Source of the DNA: Saksenaea vasiformis B4078
Lineage: Eukaryota > Mucoromycota > Mucoromycetes > Mucorales > Saksenaeaceae
NCBI GenBank assembly: GCA_000697055.1
Contig: JNDT01002043.1
Span: 21,591 to 85,590, forward strand
Reading direction: 5' to 3'
Length of the DNA: 64,000 nt
The position numbers and the translations under genes were made by a program. The first letter of the stretch is position 1. The number at the start of each line of letters is the position of its first letter. The notes beneath the pieces were generated by a model. It was not told where the DNA came from, did no database searches, and saw nothing but the letters and a program-made list of their open reading frames with translations. Shown piece by piece: positions 36,030-48,337 of this stretch.

Positions 36030-37056
36030 CTGTTTATTGAACAAGTTTTGACGCTAATCTGTATGAATTTTGCGTCCATGAGGAGCTACTTTTACGCTAA
36101 AAAAAAAAAAGGAATCGAGTGTGTTTTCGTTAATACATACGTTGGCAACAAATTCATACACTACTTACATCAATGCGAGCCCTCGATGGACGCGAAATTC
36201 ATATAGGCAGCATAAAAATTTGTTCATGGTTAGTAAATGGGAAAATATCTGGATGTCATTTTACTTAACCCCGAAGGGTAATTCCATGAATTCACGGTGG
36301 CCGCACCCCGCACCCTGATGGGTGGGAGTGAGAGAGTGGAGAAGGTTGGCACTGAAAGTGACCAATTGTAACGCATTGCAGAGGACTTGAAGCGATACAA
36401 CGTCCAGCGATCTATTGTACAAGATGAGTGATACTGAGCGCGACAACATTTACCTTACTTACTTAAGTGATGGGTAAAGACGCCACCACAGCCGAGACGG
36501 TTCGCGACAGAGGTCATACAGGCTAAACGATAGATTAAAAGACATGACACTATGGGAAAAGAACTATGACGCTTGACGTAAATCTAACATAAATTTAATT
36601 TGTATAACACAATATAACAGAACATAACACATTATAAACAGTGTGGTATGCATGACACAAATCTAACGTAAATCTAACGTAAGCCTAATATACGTCTAAT
36701 GATAAAGAAAGTGAAAGAAAACAAGTATGAATATGGTTTCAGTAAACAGATATCGAATACAGTTGTAGAACGCGTGTATGAACAAAGAGACCTGCCCTTT
36801 TCTTTAAATCTAACAAAAATCTAGCGGAAATCTGAGATCAAAATATAACACAGATCTAACATCATCCGAAAATTGTTAGATTTGCGTTATATTCTGACTT
36901 TAGATTTCTGTTAGATTTCTATGCGATTCATGTTATGCTTTTTCCCATAGTGTGAATGATCCTGTATGTATACAGATTGGCATCCTTACAGGGGATGTAA
37001 AGTGAACAGAGCCAAAGAAAAAAAAAAGAATTCATGCGTTCCCTTATATACGGTCA
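36030..37056 (-). repeat. Dispersed repeat family, copy C, split by a miniature transposon
   Basis: Inverted relative to copies A and B. It begins ACTGTTTATTGAAC, has the inverted pair TTTTGCGTCCATGAGG / CCTCGATGGACGC around 36070-36195, and the block CCGAAGGGTAATTCCATGAA. It continues past 36547 after a 405-bp insert at 36953 with sequence matching copies A and B up to about 37056 (ACAGAGCCAAAGAA, TACGGTCA). Confidence 0.75.
36548..36952. mobile_element. CACTA-like miniature inverted-repeat element (405 bp)
   Basis: Both ends read CACTATGGGAAAA inward, followed by subterminal copies of AATCTAAC-type words on both sides. Flanked by TGA on the left (36545-36547) and TGA on the right (36953-36955), a 3-bp target duplication as in CACTA elements. 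Copy B of the host repeat shows the unoccupied site with a single TGA. No coding capacity, so it would need a transposase in trans. Confidence 0.75.
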
Positions 37057-37964
37057 CTTTATGCGTTCCGATTGATGCGTTGGGGAACCTATTACAATGG
37101 ACCAGCGCAATACACCTTTGATTCAGAAGCAAACGTATCTGCTTCTCTGTGCAGAGATCCACTGCTCCTCACCGCAAGATTGAGTTGATGTCGACGCAAA
37201 GTAATATTTGGATGACGTGAACGAGTACTCAAAATCTAGTGTTTCTGTTGATGGAGAACCACTTGAAACCGTGCACACGAGCACTTATCTTGCGATCCAT
37301 GTAAACGGAGTTTGTAAATGATCCTGTCTGACACAATATGGTGTTCCGCCGTATGCTGCGCTGCTCGTCTCTATAAGTCCACAATAAGCTTTATCCTGGG
37401 TTCCCTGGATGGCAACACACAGAGGGCTCTCTGGGTACCTTTCTTCTAGTACAGTCTTTGAGTTTAACTGTCGTCAAGAATTGACATGCGCAGTTGTTCT
37501 CATTCACAGCATTTGAAGTGTCTAGTCCGCGTGGGGAATGTATAGATGTGACGTAGATGATTCATTCATGCAGCATGACTTGACAAAAGGTCAGTAGGAT
37601 GGCGTAAATTTCGGTTCAGGCACCAAGATAAAAGATCGTACTGTTACTACAAAATTAACGATCCCTTTATCCTGATGCACTAAGTCTGTTTTATATAATG
37701 GTGTAATACTTGTAGAAAGGTCATCTACTGTACGAGAAGGTGGGAAGCCACACTTACGGCTTAAAAACTCCACGAGGGTTTTGTAGATAACCATCACAAC
37801 TAGGAGGTTATCCTTTGATAAGTAAAACACGTAGCTTGTTTAGTAAGTATCTAGAGTCGTAAGCACTTTTTTTTACACTGAGCTATATGAATTTCTCATA
37901 CAAGGTCGCGCTGAGGACAGGATAGGATATACAAGAATTCCTACTTTATTAGATCAACTTTTCT
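37057..37964. other. Gene-poor stretch between repeat copies
   Basis: A minus-strand frame at 37591-37830 (LSRKCGFPPSRT) has no family support. No RNA gene was seen. Confidence 0.35.
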
Positions 37965-38330
37965 CCTAGACTGACGCAAGTTTATATACAGCGCATCAAA
38001 ACTCATTCGTGGTGAGTAAATGGGATAGCACTTGGATGTGGTCTTATTTGGCCCGAAGTATTAACTCCACGTTTTCCGGGAGGCCATACCCCGTACCATG
38101 ATGAATGGGGACCAAGGAGAGGGAAAGATACGTAGTTTCTAGGAGGAGCCAATTGCAACTCGCTGTAATAAAATGTCCATTATTTACGGTGGAACATGGG
38201 TGATGCTGAGTCGTCAACATTTGCTTAAGTAACAGCTAGAAAACATCATCATCGCCGCCGAGATGATCCGGGGCAGAGAACACGCAGGCTAAATAATGCA
38301 CAAGCATAAAATGGGTCATCCTAGAAGGGT
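37965..38330 (-). repeat. Dispersed repeat family, diverged copy E
   Basis: Shares GGTGAGTAAATGGGATA, CTTGGATGT, CCCGAAG and CTTAAGTA blocks in the same order and orientation as copy C, but lacks the hairpin end. It is the most diverged copy in the window. Confidence 0.55.
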
Positions 38331-39838
38331 CTTCCATCATAACTTACGTCTTTGAGCTCTAAAGTGTTTGGGGCCGAACGAAAAAGAAATCTATTCTTCA
38401 GTTTAAAATATCTATCATATACTGTTATTTTGGCTGTACCTATGCGTGGCGATGACCAAGCGTTTGCTTAACTTTCTTAGATTATTTTTGGTGACAAATG
38501 GAAGTAAACAAGAATAGCATTGTCACGTTTGTATCTGTATAACTATTGCCGAACCCGGTCAAAATATATATCCTAATTCGACCTAGATTTACATTACTGT
38601 CAGCAATAGGATGCTAGTATAAATTAGATGGAAATACGCTGCGGTTTTTGTAGGTACTGTTTTGATTCTTGGGGGCGGTTTCTCTAGGTGATGCAATCGA
38701 AACAGTTTCTGCTTGAACGCTACTAATCTGCGTTGTGTTTTGTATCTCAGAGTTAATGATTTTCAGCTCTGTGTCCTGCTAACGGTAACACAATGCCATA
38801 CGCAGAAATTGGCTAGTAAAATTACTTTCTCAATTGACTAGGATAGCTACCATCGACAAACACACAAAAAAAAAAAGCCTGCCTGTTGCAGCATGATGCC
38901 ATGATCATACTTCTTGTTTCAATGCCTTGACCTGTTGGCTTTGGAACACGACAGTGATGTAAAAACCTACTTGGAATATATTTATAGTATCCACAGATGG
39001 AGTGATGTAATGAATGCCCGAGACGCTTGGCAATTTGATGTTTTGCTACGGTGTAGTATAGCTTGGCGAGAGTTTCGCATTTTTGCCAAGAGCGGTGATC
39101 GAAAATAGCGGTTATAACAGCAACAAAAGATACTACGATCTGGCATGAATGATGAACGTTATGTCGCGTACAGTAGTCATAAATGGTTCCGCTTCAGCCA
39201 TTTATTATTATTTGTTTTTATCGTTTGTAAAGCAGTTAACATTTGGTTGCCCTGAACGGTAGGCTACCGCATAGGCTAAACTCAGCCTGCAGAGACTGCT
39301 CCGACGTACGGTAGTCTAAACCTGCAGTGTTCTGTCTGACAAGCTTGAATAAGGACGATCTTGTCCAACGTTGGCGTCTTCTTAGCGGCATGTTCTCCTG
39401 TTTGTTTGTTTACCAGTAAGCTATTTCTTGTACCTGTAGTTTTGGAGATCGTTTTACTTGTGCTTTGTTAATAGGACACCCTTCTTCGTATAAAAATAGT
39501 TTAGATTTATGGGTACAGCACCAGATACGGCCAAGAAATTCTCGAAACAAAAGTACCACTTGATCACTTCGAATCAAAGTGAGATTTGCGGATCATAGAC
39601 CTGAAAAAGTTGCTTAATTTTGAGTCTCCGCAGGGCCCAGTAACAGAAGGCATTACCTTCGCCTTAATCTTTCTGTCTGACCCTTTCCCTCCAGCTTTTC
39701 TCTCTCACTCAACTTCGCCCCCTCTTAACCTTCCCCTTTCCCTCTTTTTTTTTTTTTTTCTGTATATCGCCCCTTAATCACTTCTTATTTCTCATTCCCT
39801 TTACCTCCACCCCTTGTTACTGCCTCGTCATCATCTGA
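38331..39838. other. Intergenic region upstream of the syntaxin gene
   Basis: No recognised gene. A frame at 38914-39108 has no family match. Pyrimidine-rich leader sequence from about 39660 with a T-tract at 39740-39760 precedes the syntaxin start. Confidence 0.4.
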
Positions 39839-41393
39839 ATGAGCAACAACGCAAGATACACCGTCAGCCGGGATCGTATGGCTGAGCTCCGTGTAAGCTT
39901 TTCTACTTCATTTTATTACTTGTACTAACAGACTTCACAGGGTGCGTCCGACAGGTATAACTGCTTTCTGCACTTTTTGCTAAAGTCCTCACTCGATAAA
40001 AACTTTTAGCACCGATGCATTTGGACCTCCGCGCGTTCCTGATGGATACAGATCACCATCACCTCGGCAAAGTGAAGATAGATATGAACTTCAACCAATG
40101 GCACAAGTCTTGCCTCCCACATCGAGTCACAACCTGATGACCATGGACGGCTACTTAGCAGAGGTAAGCATTCAGTATTCCCGAAGCAACTTAGGATTTA
40201 TTTATTTTTTTTAATTCGGATCAGGTGGATGATCTAGCGGGTGCAATCCGAGAAGTCAATCGTACTATCGATCTCATTGGAGAATTACACGATGTATTGC
40301 TTGGAAGCACTAATGAACAGCAATCATCGCGCAACGGCAGACAGCTTGAGCAATTTGTGACAAATGCTTCAAAGCAGAATAACAGTATCAAGATCAGAAT
40401 CAAAGGTAGGGAAATAAATTGAGCTCGATCGATCCCAGTTAAAACGTTTATGTCCTACAAAAGCGATGGAGCAACATAACGCAAATCAACCAGGAAATTC
40501 GGATCTCAATATTCGCAAAACTCAGGCAAGCTATCCGCTTGGTTGATTGTGTGCTGTTAACAAAGAAACAAAGGTTGCCAAGCTTAAGAAGGACTTCATG
40601 ACCGCAATCCAGCGATACCAAGACGTCGAACGTAACTTTTCACAAAAATACCGTCAACGAGTGATGCGGCAGATTAAAATTGGTAAAGTCGATGGTTATA
40701 TCAACACTTTCTTTTTTCTTACACTTCTATCCCGTTGCAGTGAAGCCGGATGTGACAGAAGAAGAAGTAGACGCTGTCATTGATTCTGATCAGCAAAGTC
40801 AAATATTTGCCCAGAGCGTAAGTCTGGATTAACAATGTCTATTATCCATATTTACGTTTTGGTCTTCTTTATGATCAGTTGATGCAAACCAGTCGTACTG
40901 GTCAAGCTCGCGCTGTTTTATCTGAAGTGCAAACACGTCATGACGACATTAAAAAGATCGAGAAGACGATTATTGTAATGATGCTTCCCCTTTTGGTCTT
41001 ACGCACTCACGACTTTGGATAATCTGTAGGAATTACAACAACTGTTTATGGATATGCAAATGCTTGTTGAACAACAAGGTGAAGTCCTTACCACCATCGA
41101 TGACCAAGCAGAGACAGCAAAAGTAGACATTGAACGAGGAGTTAAGCATGCCGATGCCGCCATTAAAAAAGCAAGAGCTGTTCGTGCAGTAAGTATGCAT
41201 GCGTGGGTTAGACGGGGCATCGATGGCCTAATACAGTCTTAGAAAAAATGGTGCTGCTTCGTTATTGTAATCATTCTAGCAGTTGTCATCGCCATCCTTG
41301 TCTGGTGGTTTGCGTTTAACCATCCCGTACGTCCAGTTATATTGATTGATGCAGAGCTAATATACGTTGTAGGGCGTTGGAAATCAGAAGTAA
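39839..41393 (+). CDS. SSO1: Plasma-membrane t-SNARE, syntaxin/Sso1 type
   Basis: A Qa-SNARE that drives exocytic vesicle fusion with Sec9 and Snc partners. Eleven exons (39839-39892, 39941-39954, 40010-40163, 40225-40405, 40464-40525, 40574-40682, 40741-40817, 40879-40974, 41030-41188, 41243-41326, 41373-41393) give 336 residues. Habc helices include IREVNRTIDLIGELHDVLL and KDFMTAIQRYQDVE. The SNARE helix (about 245-300) has ELQQLFMDMQMLVEQQGEVL with the central ionic-layer Gln, then KHADAAIKKARAVR. A tail anchor follows (FVIVIILAVVIAILVWWF). Exon 2 is only 14 nt. The intron after 40525 begins GCAAGC, a GC-AG intron, and the reading frame requires it. Intact. Confidence 0.92.
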
Positions 41394-41441
41394 ACCTGGC
41401 GCAGTGGCGTTGAACTAAACCAAACATCTCTTCCCAATAAT

Positions 41442-41470
41442 GTAGTAGTAGTAGTAGTAGCAGTAGTAGT
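41442..41470. repeat. (GTA)n microsatellite in the syntaxin 3' region
   Basis: Nine near-perfect GTA units with one CAG interruption, 50 bp after the stop codon. Confidence 0.85.
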
Positions 41471-43419
41471 CTTCCAAATCCAATTTTCTTTTTTCTGATC
41501 TTCCTTAATTTCTATTTAGCAAGAAAAAAATTACTTTAATGTAACTTCAACAGACAGACAAGAGGAGAATAACTTGTAGGTGAAGCAAATGAATCGCTCA
41601 CGGAATGTTCATTTATGACTGTTCAATAATAACTGTAACTAACTTCCAGAAAATCGTCTTCCCCCACAAGTCACCGTGTAAGTTGCTGCTACTGACCCAT
41701 GATTCCTGACGATAGCCAAACACAACGTATCGCGCTGCAACACCACTTTGAGAGTTGAATTGAGCTAATCATTTGACATCACCAGGAGCTTTGCCAACCT
41801 ACAGCCCCTGAAGGGGTGCTGGCGAAACATCAATGCTGGATCGTATTCGATAAACCCGGAGCATAATGTAGTAAACGGTAGACAAACGTCGGTTCAACTT
41901 ATTGTATATACTACTGTACGAAAGCAGACTATTAGGTTATGCATGTGGAAGCCTTCATCTGAGATTCTAGTATATTCCGGTGTATCAGAGCGATCCACAG
42001 TGGCGGACGTTGTTCGTTCTAGCATTTGTTATCCGCACCACCAATTGTCCAATGACGAAATTCTTGGACTTTCCGTTTTGTGTGCTTACAGTGAGCTCTC
42101 TCTATAAGTGGTTACGGTGCTTGCTGTTAACTTCTGTTTAAGCGTCTGAGTAGAAATCACCGAAGATCAGCTTCATTCCGCATGAGCGAAGGATGTTAAT
42201 CCATCATTGGTGTGCAGACAAAAACCTGAAATTGACTCTTCTTTCCCGTATGTTCCGGAAATAGTTACCAACGGCAAATAAGCCTTTAAAGTGAATGGGA
42301 TTTCTGCCATGCGCTGCAAGCGCGTGCTTTATCTTTAAACCCTGCATCACGGCTGTGAAGGACATATCTCTCCTCATCTGATACTATATTAATATACACC
42401 TGTTGCTATTTTAGAATATAGCGCTCTTCTGATTCTGACGCTAAGACCAGTGATTTCACAGTATCGCAAATTACTTCTACCTTATCATTAGGTATATACT
42501 TTATGACTCGACATTCGTGGTATCCGTATTGCTTATGATGGAAGATTTCTCTTGGCGCGATTAGTACCACCAGCATTCTATGCTTAAGCTTATAAATAAA
42601 AGCACTTGGCACAGAAGATAGAGAACAACTTATTTGAAGCGATAACGAAAAAAGAACGGTATTATAATAATATTTGGTGTAAGCAGTATTGGGTTAAACA
42701 GAGCCATGATTTGATTCATAAAAAGCAAAATCATCTCCGGATTACGTTACTTTGCATATGAACATCACTGGAAGAGACAAACGAGGATGGATCAGCTTCA
42801 TATTTGCATTGCATAAAAATATGGCACCAGTTTCCAATTTTCTTCTTAGGCTATCTACCTTGCACTTTGTGTTTTTCATGCAAAGAATTTCAGAAAGGAT
42901 CACCGTTTCTTTCGAAGTACAGCTTATAGTGATATGGTTTTCTGGTAGTTCATATTCAACTATGAAATAATGCAGGTTTTAGTTGAAAGTCCCAAGCAAA
43001 AAATGATAGGGCTACAGGTTGACAATAAGAATACAACATCCAGATTTTTGTACTAGTAGGAAGAATAGTAGGAAACATAAGAGACTGACATATGAATGTA
43101 TCTCATATAAGAAAAATGAGGGCTTTTCTTTTCTTTCTTGCTTTTCTCTCTTTATAGTGACTTGATTGATCCAAGCTAGATTAACCACTACTCAGATAAC
43201 CTTCGTGAAGTTCCACATTCAGCTTATTGCACCACTCAGATTGATCGTCGCTCGAATCTGGAGTAAACTGGAACGAAAACTCCATCTCACGCTCCGCTAT
43301 CCGTGAGAAAAAAATCTCCAAAAAAAATCACGCAGTTATCCACGGTGACACGGTTCAAATCGAATCCTGAAGTTTTTTTGTATCTGGCAAAAACTGCCAT
43401 TTTCAGCAAAGACCTTATA
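41471..43419. other. Intergenic region between syntaxin and GATA factor genes
   Basis: Two convergent 3' regions. Frames at 42406-42612 and 42752-42970 have no family support. No repeat copy was recognised. Confidence 0.45.
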
Positions 43420-44384
43420 TTATGAATCTTTCATTGTTATATCATCCTCGACTGGATTGGAAGAAGGGGACTTGTCCGGTGTTAGAGATGATGATGGTGA
43501 ACCTGTAGCGGCAGCAGCCCGTTTGCGCATCAACTTGGCGTAATCTAGCAAATGTTGAAGGCACAGATAAGAAAAAGAAGCAACTTACGTAATCCACATG
43601 CATTACACAGAGTCCGCGCCCCGTCTGGCCCACGACGCCATTCCGGAGTTTCAGATATTTGGCAAGAATGGCAGCGTCCTTGAAAGACAGGACGTTTCTA
43701 TAGGGACACCAGTGAGTTATTATCAGACAGAACAATTATTGATCTTATTTTTTATACCCCTCGTTTGCGTTGGCGTTCAGGCACTTGAGACTGATGGAAA
43801 CGTGAGTAAGCTTTAGGGTAATTTAGCAGAACAGATGATACTCAACCCGAAATTCTTCCGCCATTTGATATTTTCGTAGCCGTAACAAAGCATTGAGTAC
43901 CTCGTTTGCTGTACCGATTAAGTTATCCAACCAGGGTCTCATTTCGGGAGCATTATTCAGATATTGTGAGCTTATCAGCTGCGGTTTAAGATGACTGACG
44001 TTGTCGGACAGTGTTGTGCAGTGCCGTATAACCTAACGCAATTTAGAACCACCTTTCATTGTGCCAAAAAAAATGATCGCACATACTTTGTCGACATCTG
44101 TTTCTGTATGCTGTAGCGACGTAGATGATGGAAGTGAGACTGTAGATGGCTCTGGTGCAGAATGTGCAAGATAGGATGTTTGTGGGAACGAAGCATGTCC
44201 GTAATACGTCTGAGAAAATCGTCGATGATGTTGTTGATGATAGTTGTTTTCCGATGGTATTACAATTGGTTGTGACCTGTCCATCGATGAGATGGGTGGC
44301 AATGTTGGTCGTCGATCACTAAATACTGTGGTGAGAGTCCCTGGAACAGAATATGTCTATGTACCTTGGCGATTTGGGCGGCAT
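43420..44384 (-). CDS. GATA factor with White-Collar-2-type zinc finger and no PAS domain
   Basis: A nuclear DNA-binding protein. Six exons (44384-44365, 44318-44087, 44032-43847, 43790-43758, 43697-43589, 43544-43420) give 234 residues. The finger is C-x2-C-x18-C-x2-C: it begins [18 protein letters not shown] and closes [15 protein letters not shown]. The 18-residue loop and that ending are hallmarks of WC-2-like light-response factors. WC-2 proteins carry a PAS domain upstream. Here the region before the finger is a His/Gln/Ser-rich head, then a helical block ([20 protein letters not shown]) and a basic linker (ERQRKRGKRP), with no PAS core. The intron after 43847 uses a weak GTTGAG donor. 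Whether it acts in light signalling is not shown. Confidence 0.82.
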
Positions 44385-44777
44385 TGTATCTAGTTGAGCA
44401 AGCAAACATGCTTTTTTTTTTGGTATGTTGGAACGGCGGAATGGCGGAATGGCGTTGCAGCGACTTACCGCAAGACCAGTAACAAATCAAACCATAGCAA
44501 AGAGAAAGGGATAGCCAGAAAGTTTTCGAAAGAGTTTAGGCTTTATTAGAAAAGAAGAGATGTTAAACGAAGGTGTGACACACATCTCTGCAGAAGTCTT
44601 GCATCACATGCGCAATCAATACGTGTAACGCCATCCCATTTGCAGACACGTCCAAAGAATACCACGTGGGAAAAAGATCAGAGCCTGTTATCGACCCACC
44701 TTGATTGGTTCTCACAAAGACCATTATCTCTCGCCAATGATAAACACGATACCCTTTTTATTTACCAAAATTCCTAC
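44385..44777. other. Intergenic region between GATA factor and Sgf73 genes
   Basis: Short promoter region of the GATA gene and 3' region of the Sgf73 gene on the same strand. I looked here for a PAS-coding exon and saw none. Confidence 0.5.
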
Positions 44778-46612
44778 TTAACGGATAGAATACGATGTGT
44801 TGACGGATGATGGACTTGCGATATTTGGTGAAAACATATGGCTCCCGTCTGAGAAACCAATCATACTGTTACTAGATGGCGAAGAACGAGATACTATGGA
44901 TGGATGCTGCAACGAGAGATTAGCGTGGTGGATCTCGGTGGGGTGATTTGTGGGTGGGATGGTCGACATAATAGAATGATTACTAGGATTGTTCGCAACT
45001 GTTTTCGGGGTGATAGCATCTAGAAGTATATCACGTAGTCGGAAACACTGTCGTCGTCGCTTGACAAAATAGAAAGGCTTTTCGGCCAAGGGAGCAGGAC
45101 AGCTCTGTCGTACTGCGTGCATCACGGTTTCCACCTCCTCATCCGAATCAACATAATCATCTTGCTGTATTGGACCAGCAGAAGGTGCTGGCGACGCGCC
45201 CTGACTCTGCATTTTTTTAATACCTCCTTTTACCGTCTTTGCGCTGGCAGTTCCGCCAGCTGTCGCTGATGCTATAACATAGAAAAGGAAGGGTAGTTCT
45301 CATGCAATAAAGAAAGAGAAAATTTACACAACCACTTACACTGTGGCCGACCGATGGCTTTCTTCTGATAAGCTTGTAAAAGTACGTCATACGGCTGAGA
45401 TCTACCGGCGACGGCCCGTTTGGCACCCATCGAATGACTTTTACACGTTAGAGACCGAGTGCACGGGGTATTGTTCGGTCCCTGAATCACACCGCATTGC
45501 TTGTCCAGATCCAATGGAGCTGAAATATCATTTGTCATAACCTTCACTATCTCTTTTTTGTACCTTTTTGTTTTGGTGTAGCCTTCTGCTTCTGTTTCTC
45601 TTTCTTCGTCTTTTTCTTTTCCGGCTTCTCGGCGTTTGATGGTGGTCGTTTGGTTGGGGTTATTGAAGGGTCAAGTAGACCTATCATACATGATATTATA
45701 TATATAACCTCGGATCCGACCTTGTGCCTCCCAAACTTACCAGCTGCGAGACCATCTTGTTTTTCAGAATCTTTCCCTTTTCTCGGATCCTCCGCTTTTA
45801 CTGTATCCTCCTCGTCTGAAAAAAACTCTGATAATTTCGCATTATCGGAGTGTTCGTCTTGCTCTTTCTTCTTTTCCTTGTGACATGTCGCTGATATCAC
45901 AGATCAATGACAAACTCTCGTTCATCCTTCATCCTACCGGCATGATCTCTAAAACTACTCGCCAAAATAGGTCGTTGACAAGACCTACATCGTACAACGA
46001 CGATGTCATCCTCCATAGGTAATGCTCCAAACGTCTTCATGTCACCCGCATCTAATTTTGTTGTAGGTGATCCCGCTTCTGAAATACTTTCATCTCCATC
46101 ACCTTCAAAAAGAAATTGTTTAAACTAACCATATGCGTCGATGCATTCTCTACCTTCCCCTTCGGACGAATCCAGATTTAACACTTCGCGCATTTTCTTC
46201 CAGTTTGATCCATTCGCTTCACGAAGGTCTTGCGAATGTTTCCGTTTAAGAAGACCACTTTGCGGCTTCGGTACAATTTTATCCCAACTCGAATCTTCCT
46301 GAAATATAGAAAGCGTCCCGGGTGTAACGTGTTTTGACCAACTGGTAGATCCTTCAGCCACCAGTAGAGGCCGAGATAAGCTATTGATATCTTTTATGCG
46401 GAAAAATTCATATAAGCTACATTATTGTCAGTCATATTATCTGACCTGTTTGTAATCGTTCGATTTTTGATCCCTTCTGCTTCAGGACTATTTGCTGTTC
46501 TTCCGTTAGTAGATCTAGCAGCAAAGTCAATCTTTACGCTACTCCATGTTTAATTTAGGTTAGAGTACTAAGAAGTACCATGTTTTTTTCCTGGTGCTCC
46601 GTTACTTGACAT
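44778..46612 (-). CDS. SGF73: SAGA deubiquitinase-module subunit Sgf73 / ataxin-7 homologue
   Basis: Sgf73 anchors the Ubp8 histone H2B deubiquitinase module to the SAGA coactivator. Eight exons (46612-46579, 46514-46446, 46390-46130, 46102-45938, 45890-45741, 45680-45564, 45519-45340, 45271-44778) give 489 residues. An N-terminal region is followed by a C2HC zinc finger split by an intron: [17 protein letters not shown], then TC just after it. A Lys-rich linker leads to the SCA7 domain (about residues 240-300): [47 protein letters not shown]. The C-terminus is Ser/Pro/His-rich. The order matches yeast Sgf73 and human ATXN7. Start chosen at the ATG that splices in phase to DLLTEEQQ. Confidence 0.92.
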
Positions 46613-48337
46613 AGCCAGGTTAGTGTATACGTTATGTGAATTTACACGTAAGAGGCAGTAGGATGAAAGGAGAAAGCGAAACCTTTTGAAGAGCTACAAC
46701 TCACATTAACAATGACGTAATCCTCCCTTTTTGCCCAATCAAAGTTTGGCCACTCTCCCCACTAAAGATACGAATCCACACTTGATGTGAATCTCCGCGA
46801 GCGGTTAGTCCTAACGATTGCCTTTCTGGAAAGCATCTACTGGTTCATATACGTAAATTATTGATCTTATTATACTGTATTCAAAGACCAGAGCAGAGAT
46901 TCTTTGGAGCCCACAGCGACGGTAATGAGCTGAACGTGAGGCAAACACGTGCAAAAGGGCTGGATAAGCTTGTCTTACAATCATTCATAGAGTGGTACGG
47001 CGGTTAGAGGCTCATCCTCCTACTCTCATAGTTAGCCCTGGGCTTTACAACCTACTAGTGGAACACGGACGGCGTCACTTGCACAAGCCAGGTAAGGAAT
47101 TCACATGATTGGTTGATGTCTAAACAATGGGATTGTGCTACTGACTCCCAAGAGTAAGAGCGTCACGGTACTCTAAACTCGTCATCGGGACTTTCGAATG
47201 ATCTCATACTCATCAAGATCTTGCTACGAAATAAGCATTGAACGGCCAGTTTCCTTCATACAGCAAGACGAACAAGAATACTCACCTGGAGGCAATGCGT
47301 TATATCGCAGATGTGAACGTGGAGGACTGTCCCTTCGTGGTGCTCGGCTTCTACTTCTTCTGGCGATACCTAATCGAGAACGAGTCATTTCTCGGCTTAC
47401 CATGTCCACAATTGGTATGGAGTTAAAATGATGAAGATCAACACAAACCCAAAAGCTCAGTGGAGCTACAACAGCCATTCCGAGTGAGCCAATGCTGCTG
47501 TTGCGCCGATTGGAATCCGATTCGACAAGATCACCAGCATCAATCGAGGTTAGGCAGCAAGGATCATGGAACTAGCTGATATCACCGAAGATCAGACCGG
47601 ACACTGCGTACCTGGGATAACACCACTATTAACGGTGCATAACTTAATGGTCTACTCAGAGAGGTCATGCGGAGCATGTCCGGTTTCCCTCCGCAGGAAG
47701 GTCAATTCTTTTTTCTTCATGCTTCGTCGGATCTTCCTGAGGAGTTCTGTTGCTTGGTCTTTCTATGTCATGTTCGTAGAGCGGTCACCTTGCTAGACGT
47801 TCTTCTTTTAGTAAATTTTAGTCGTTGCATATTTCAGCCTTTCCAGTTGCTGCTGAAGAGACCCACAACTGTCATCAGTAGATAAAATGTCGCCCAACGA
47901 AAAAGACTCACATTCGGTAACGGAGAAACTAACTAATAAACTAGAGAACATCCTAATTTATGCTTTCAAATATGTAAGTACCAAAATCAAAATGTGATCA
48001 TATACCTAATGTACACGTGTGAGTTGGCGAACGGTGGGTTCCGTTGATCCTTGGAAAGAAAAAAAAAGGTGAAGCCATTTTTACAGTGTGAGTTGTTTCG
48101 GGTGTTTGTCGTCACGCAGTGGAGTACATCTTGTGGAAATCAGGACGAAGTAAAAGATTGACGAACGTACGGACCATATTGGTAAGCTCACAGTGAAGAT
48201 ATAGATTGCATAGTACTCCTCCTCCCTGGATGGTGCTATATTTGGTACGTTGCACTTGCTTGCACAAACGCTGGCACCTGTGGGATGACGAAATTTTAGT
48301 GCTATGCCGTTTTGTTATTGGTAGCTCAAGTGAAGTG
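46613..48337. other. Gene-poor stretch with a possible tRNA-derived relic
   Basis: No supported protein gene. Around 46990-47065 the sequence TGGTACGGCGGTTAGAGGC resembles a tRNA D-arm/A box. About 40 bp on, GGGCTTTACAACC faintly resembles a B box. It cannot be folded by eye into a full tRNA, so it would be a decayed tRNA or SINE at most. Confidence 0.3.

Noticed and set aside
36548..36952. A CRISPR-like array from the AATCTAAC repeats
   Set aside because: The words are short, irregular and in both orientations inside terminal inverted repeats, as in subterminal repeats of a DNA transposon in a eukaryotic genome.
44385..44777. A PAS-coding exon for the WC-2-type factor
   Set aside because: No PAS-like sequence in any frame of this short gap before the Sgf73 gene.
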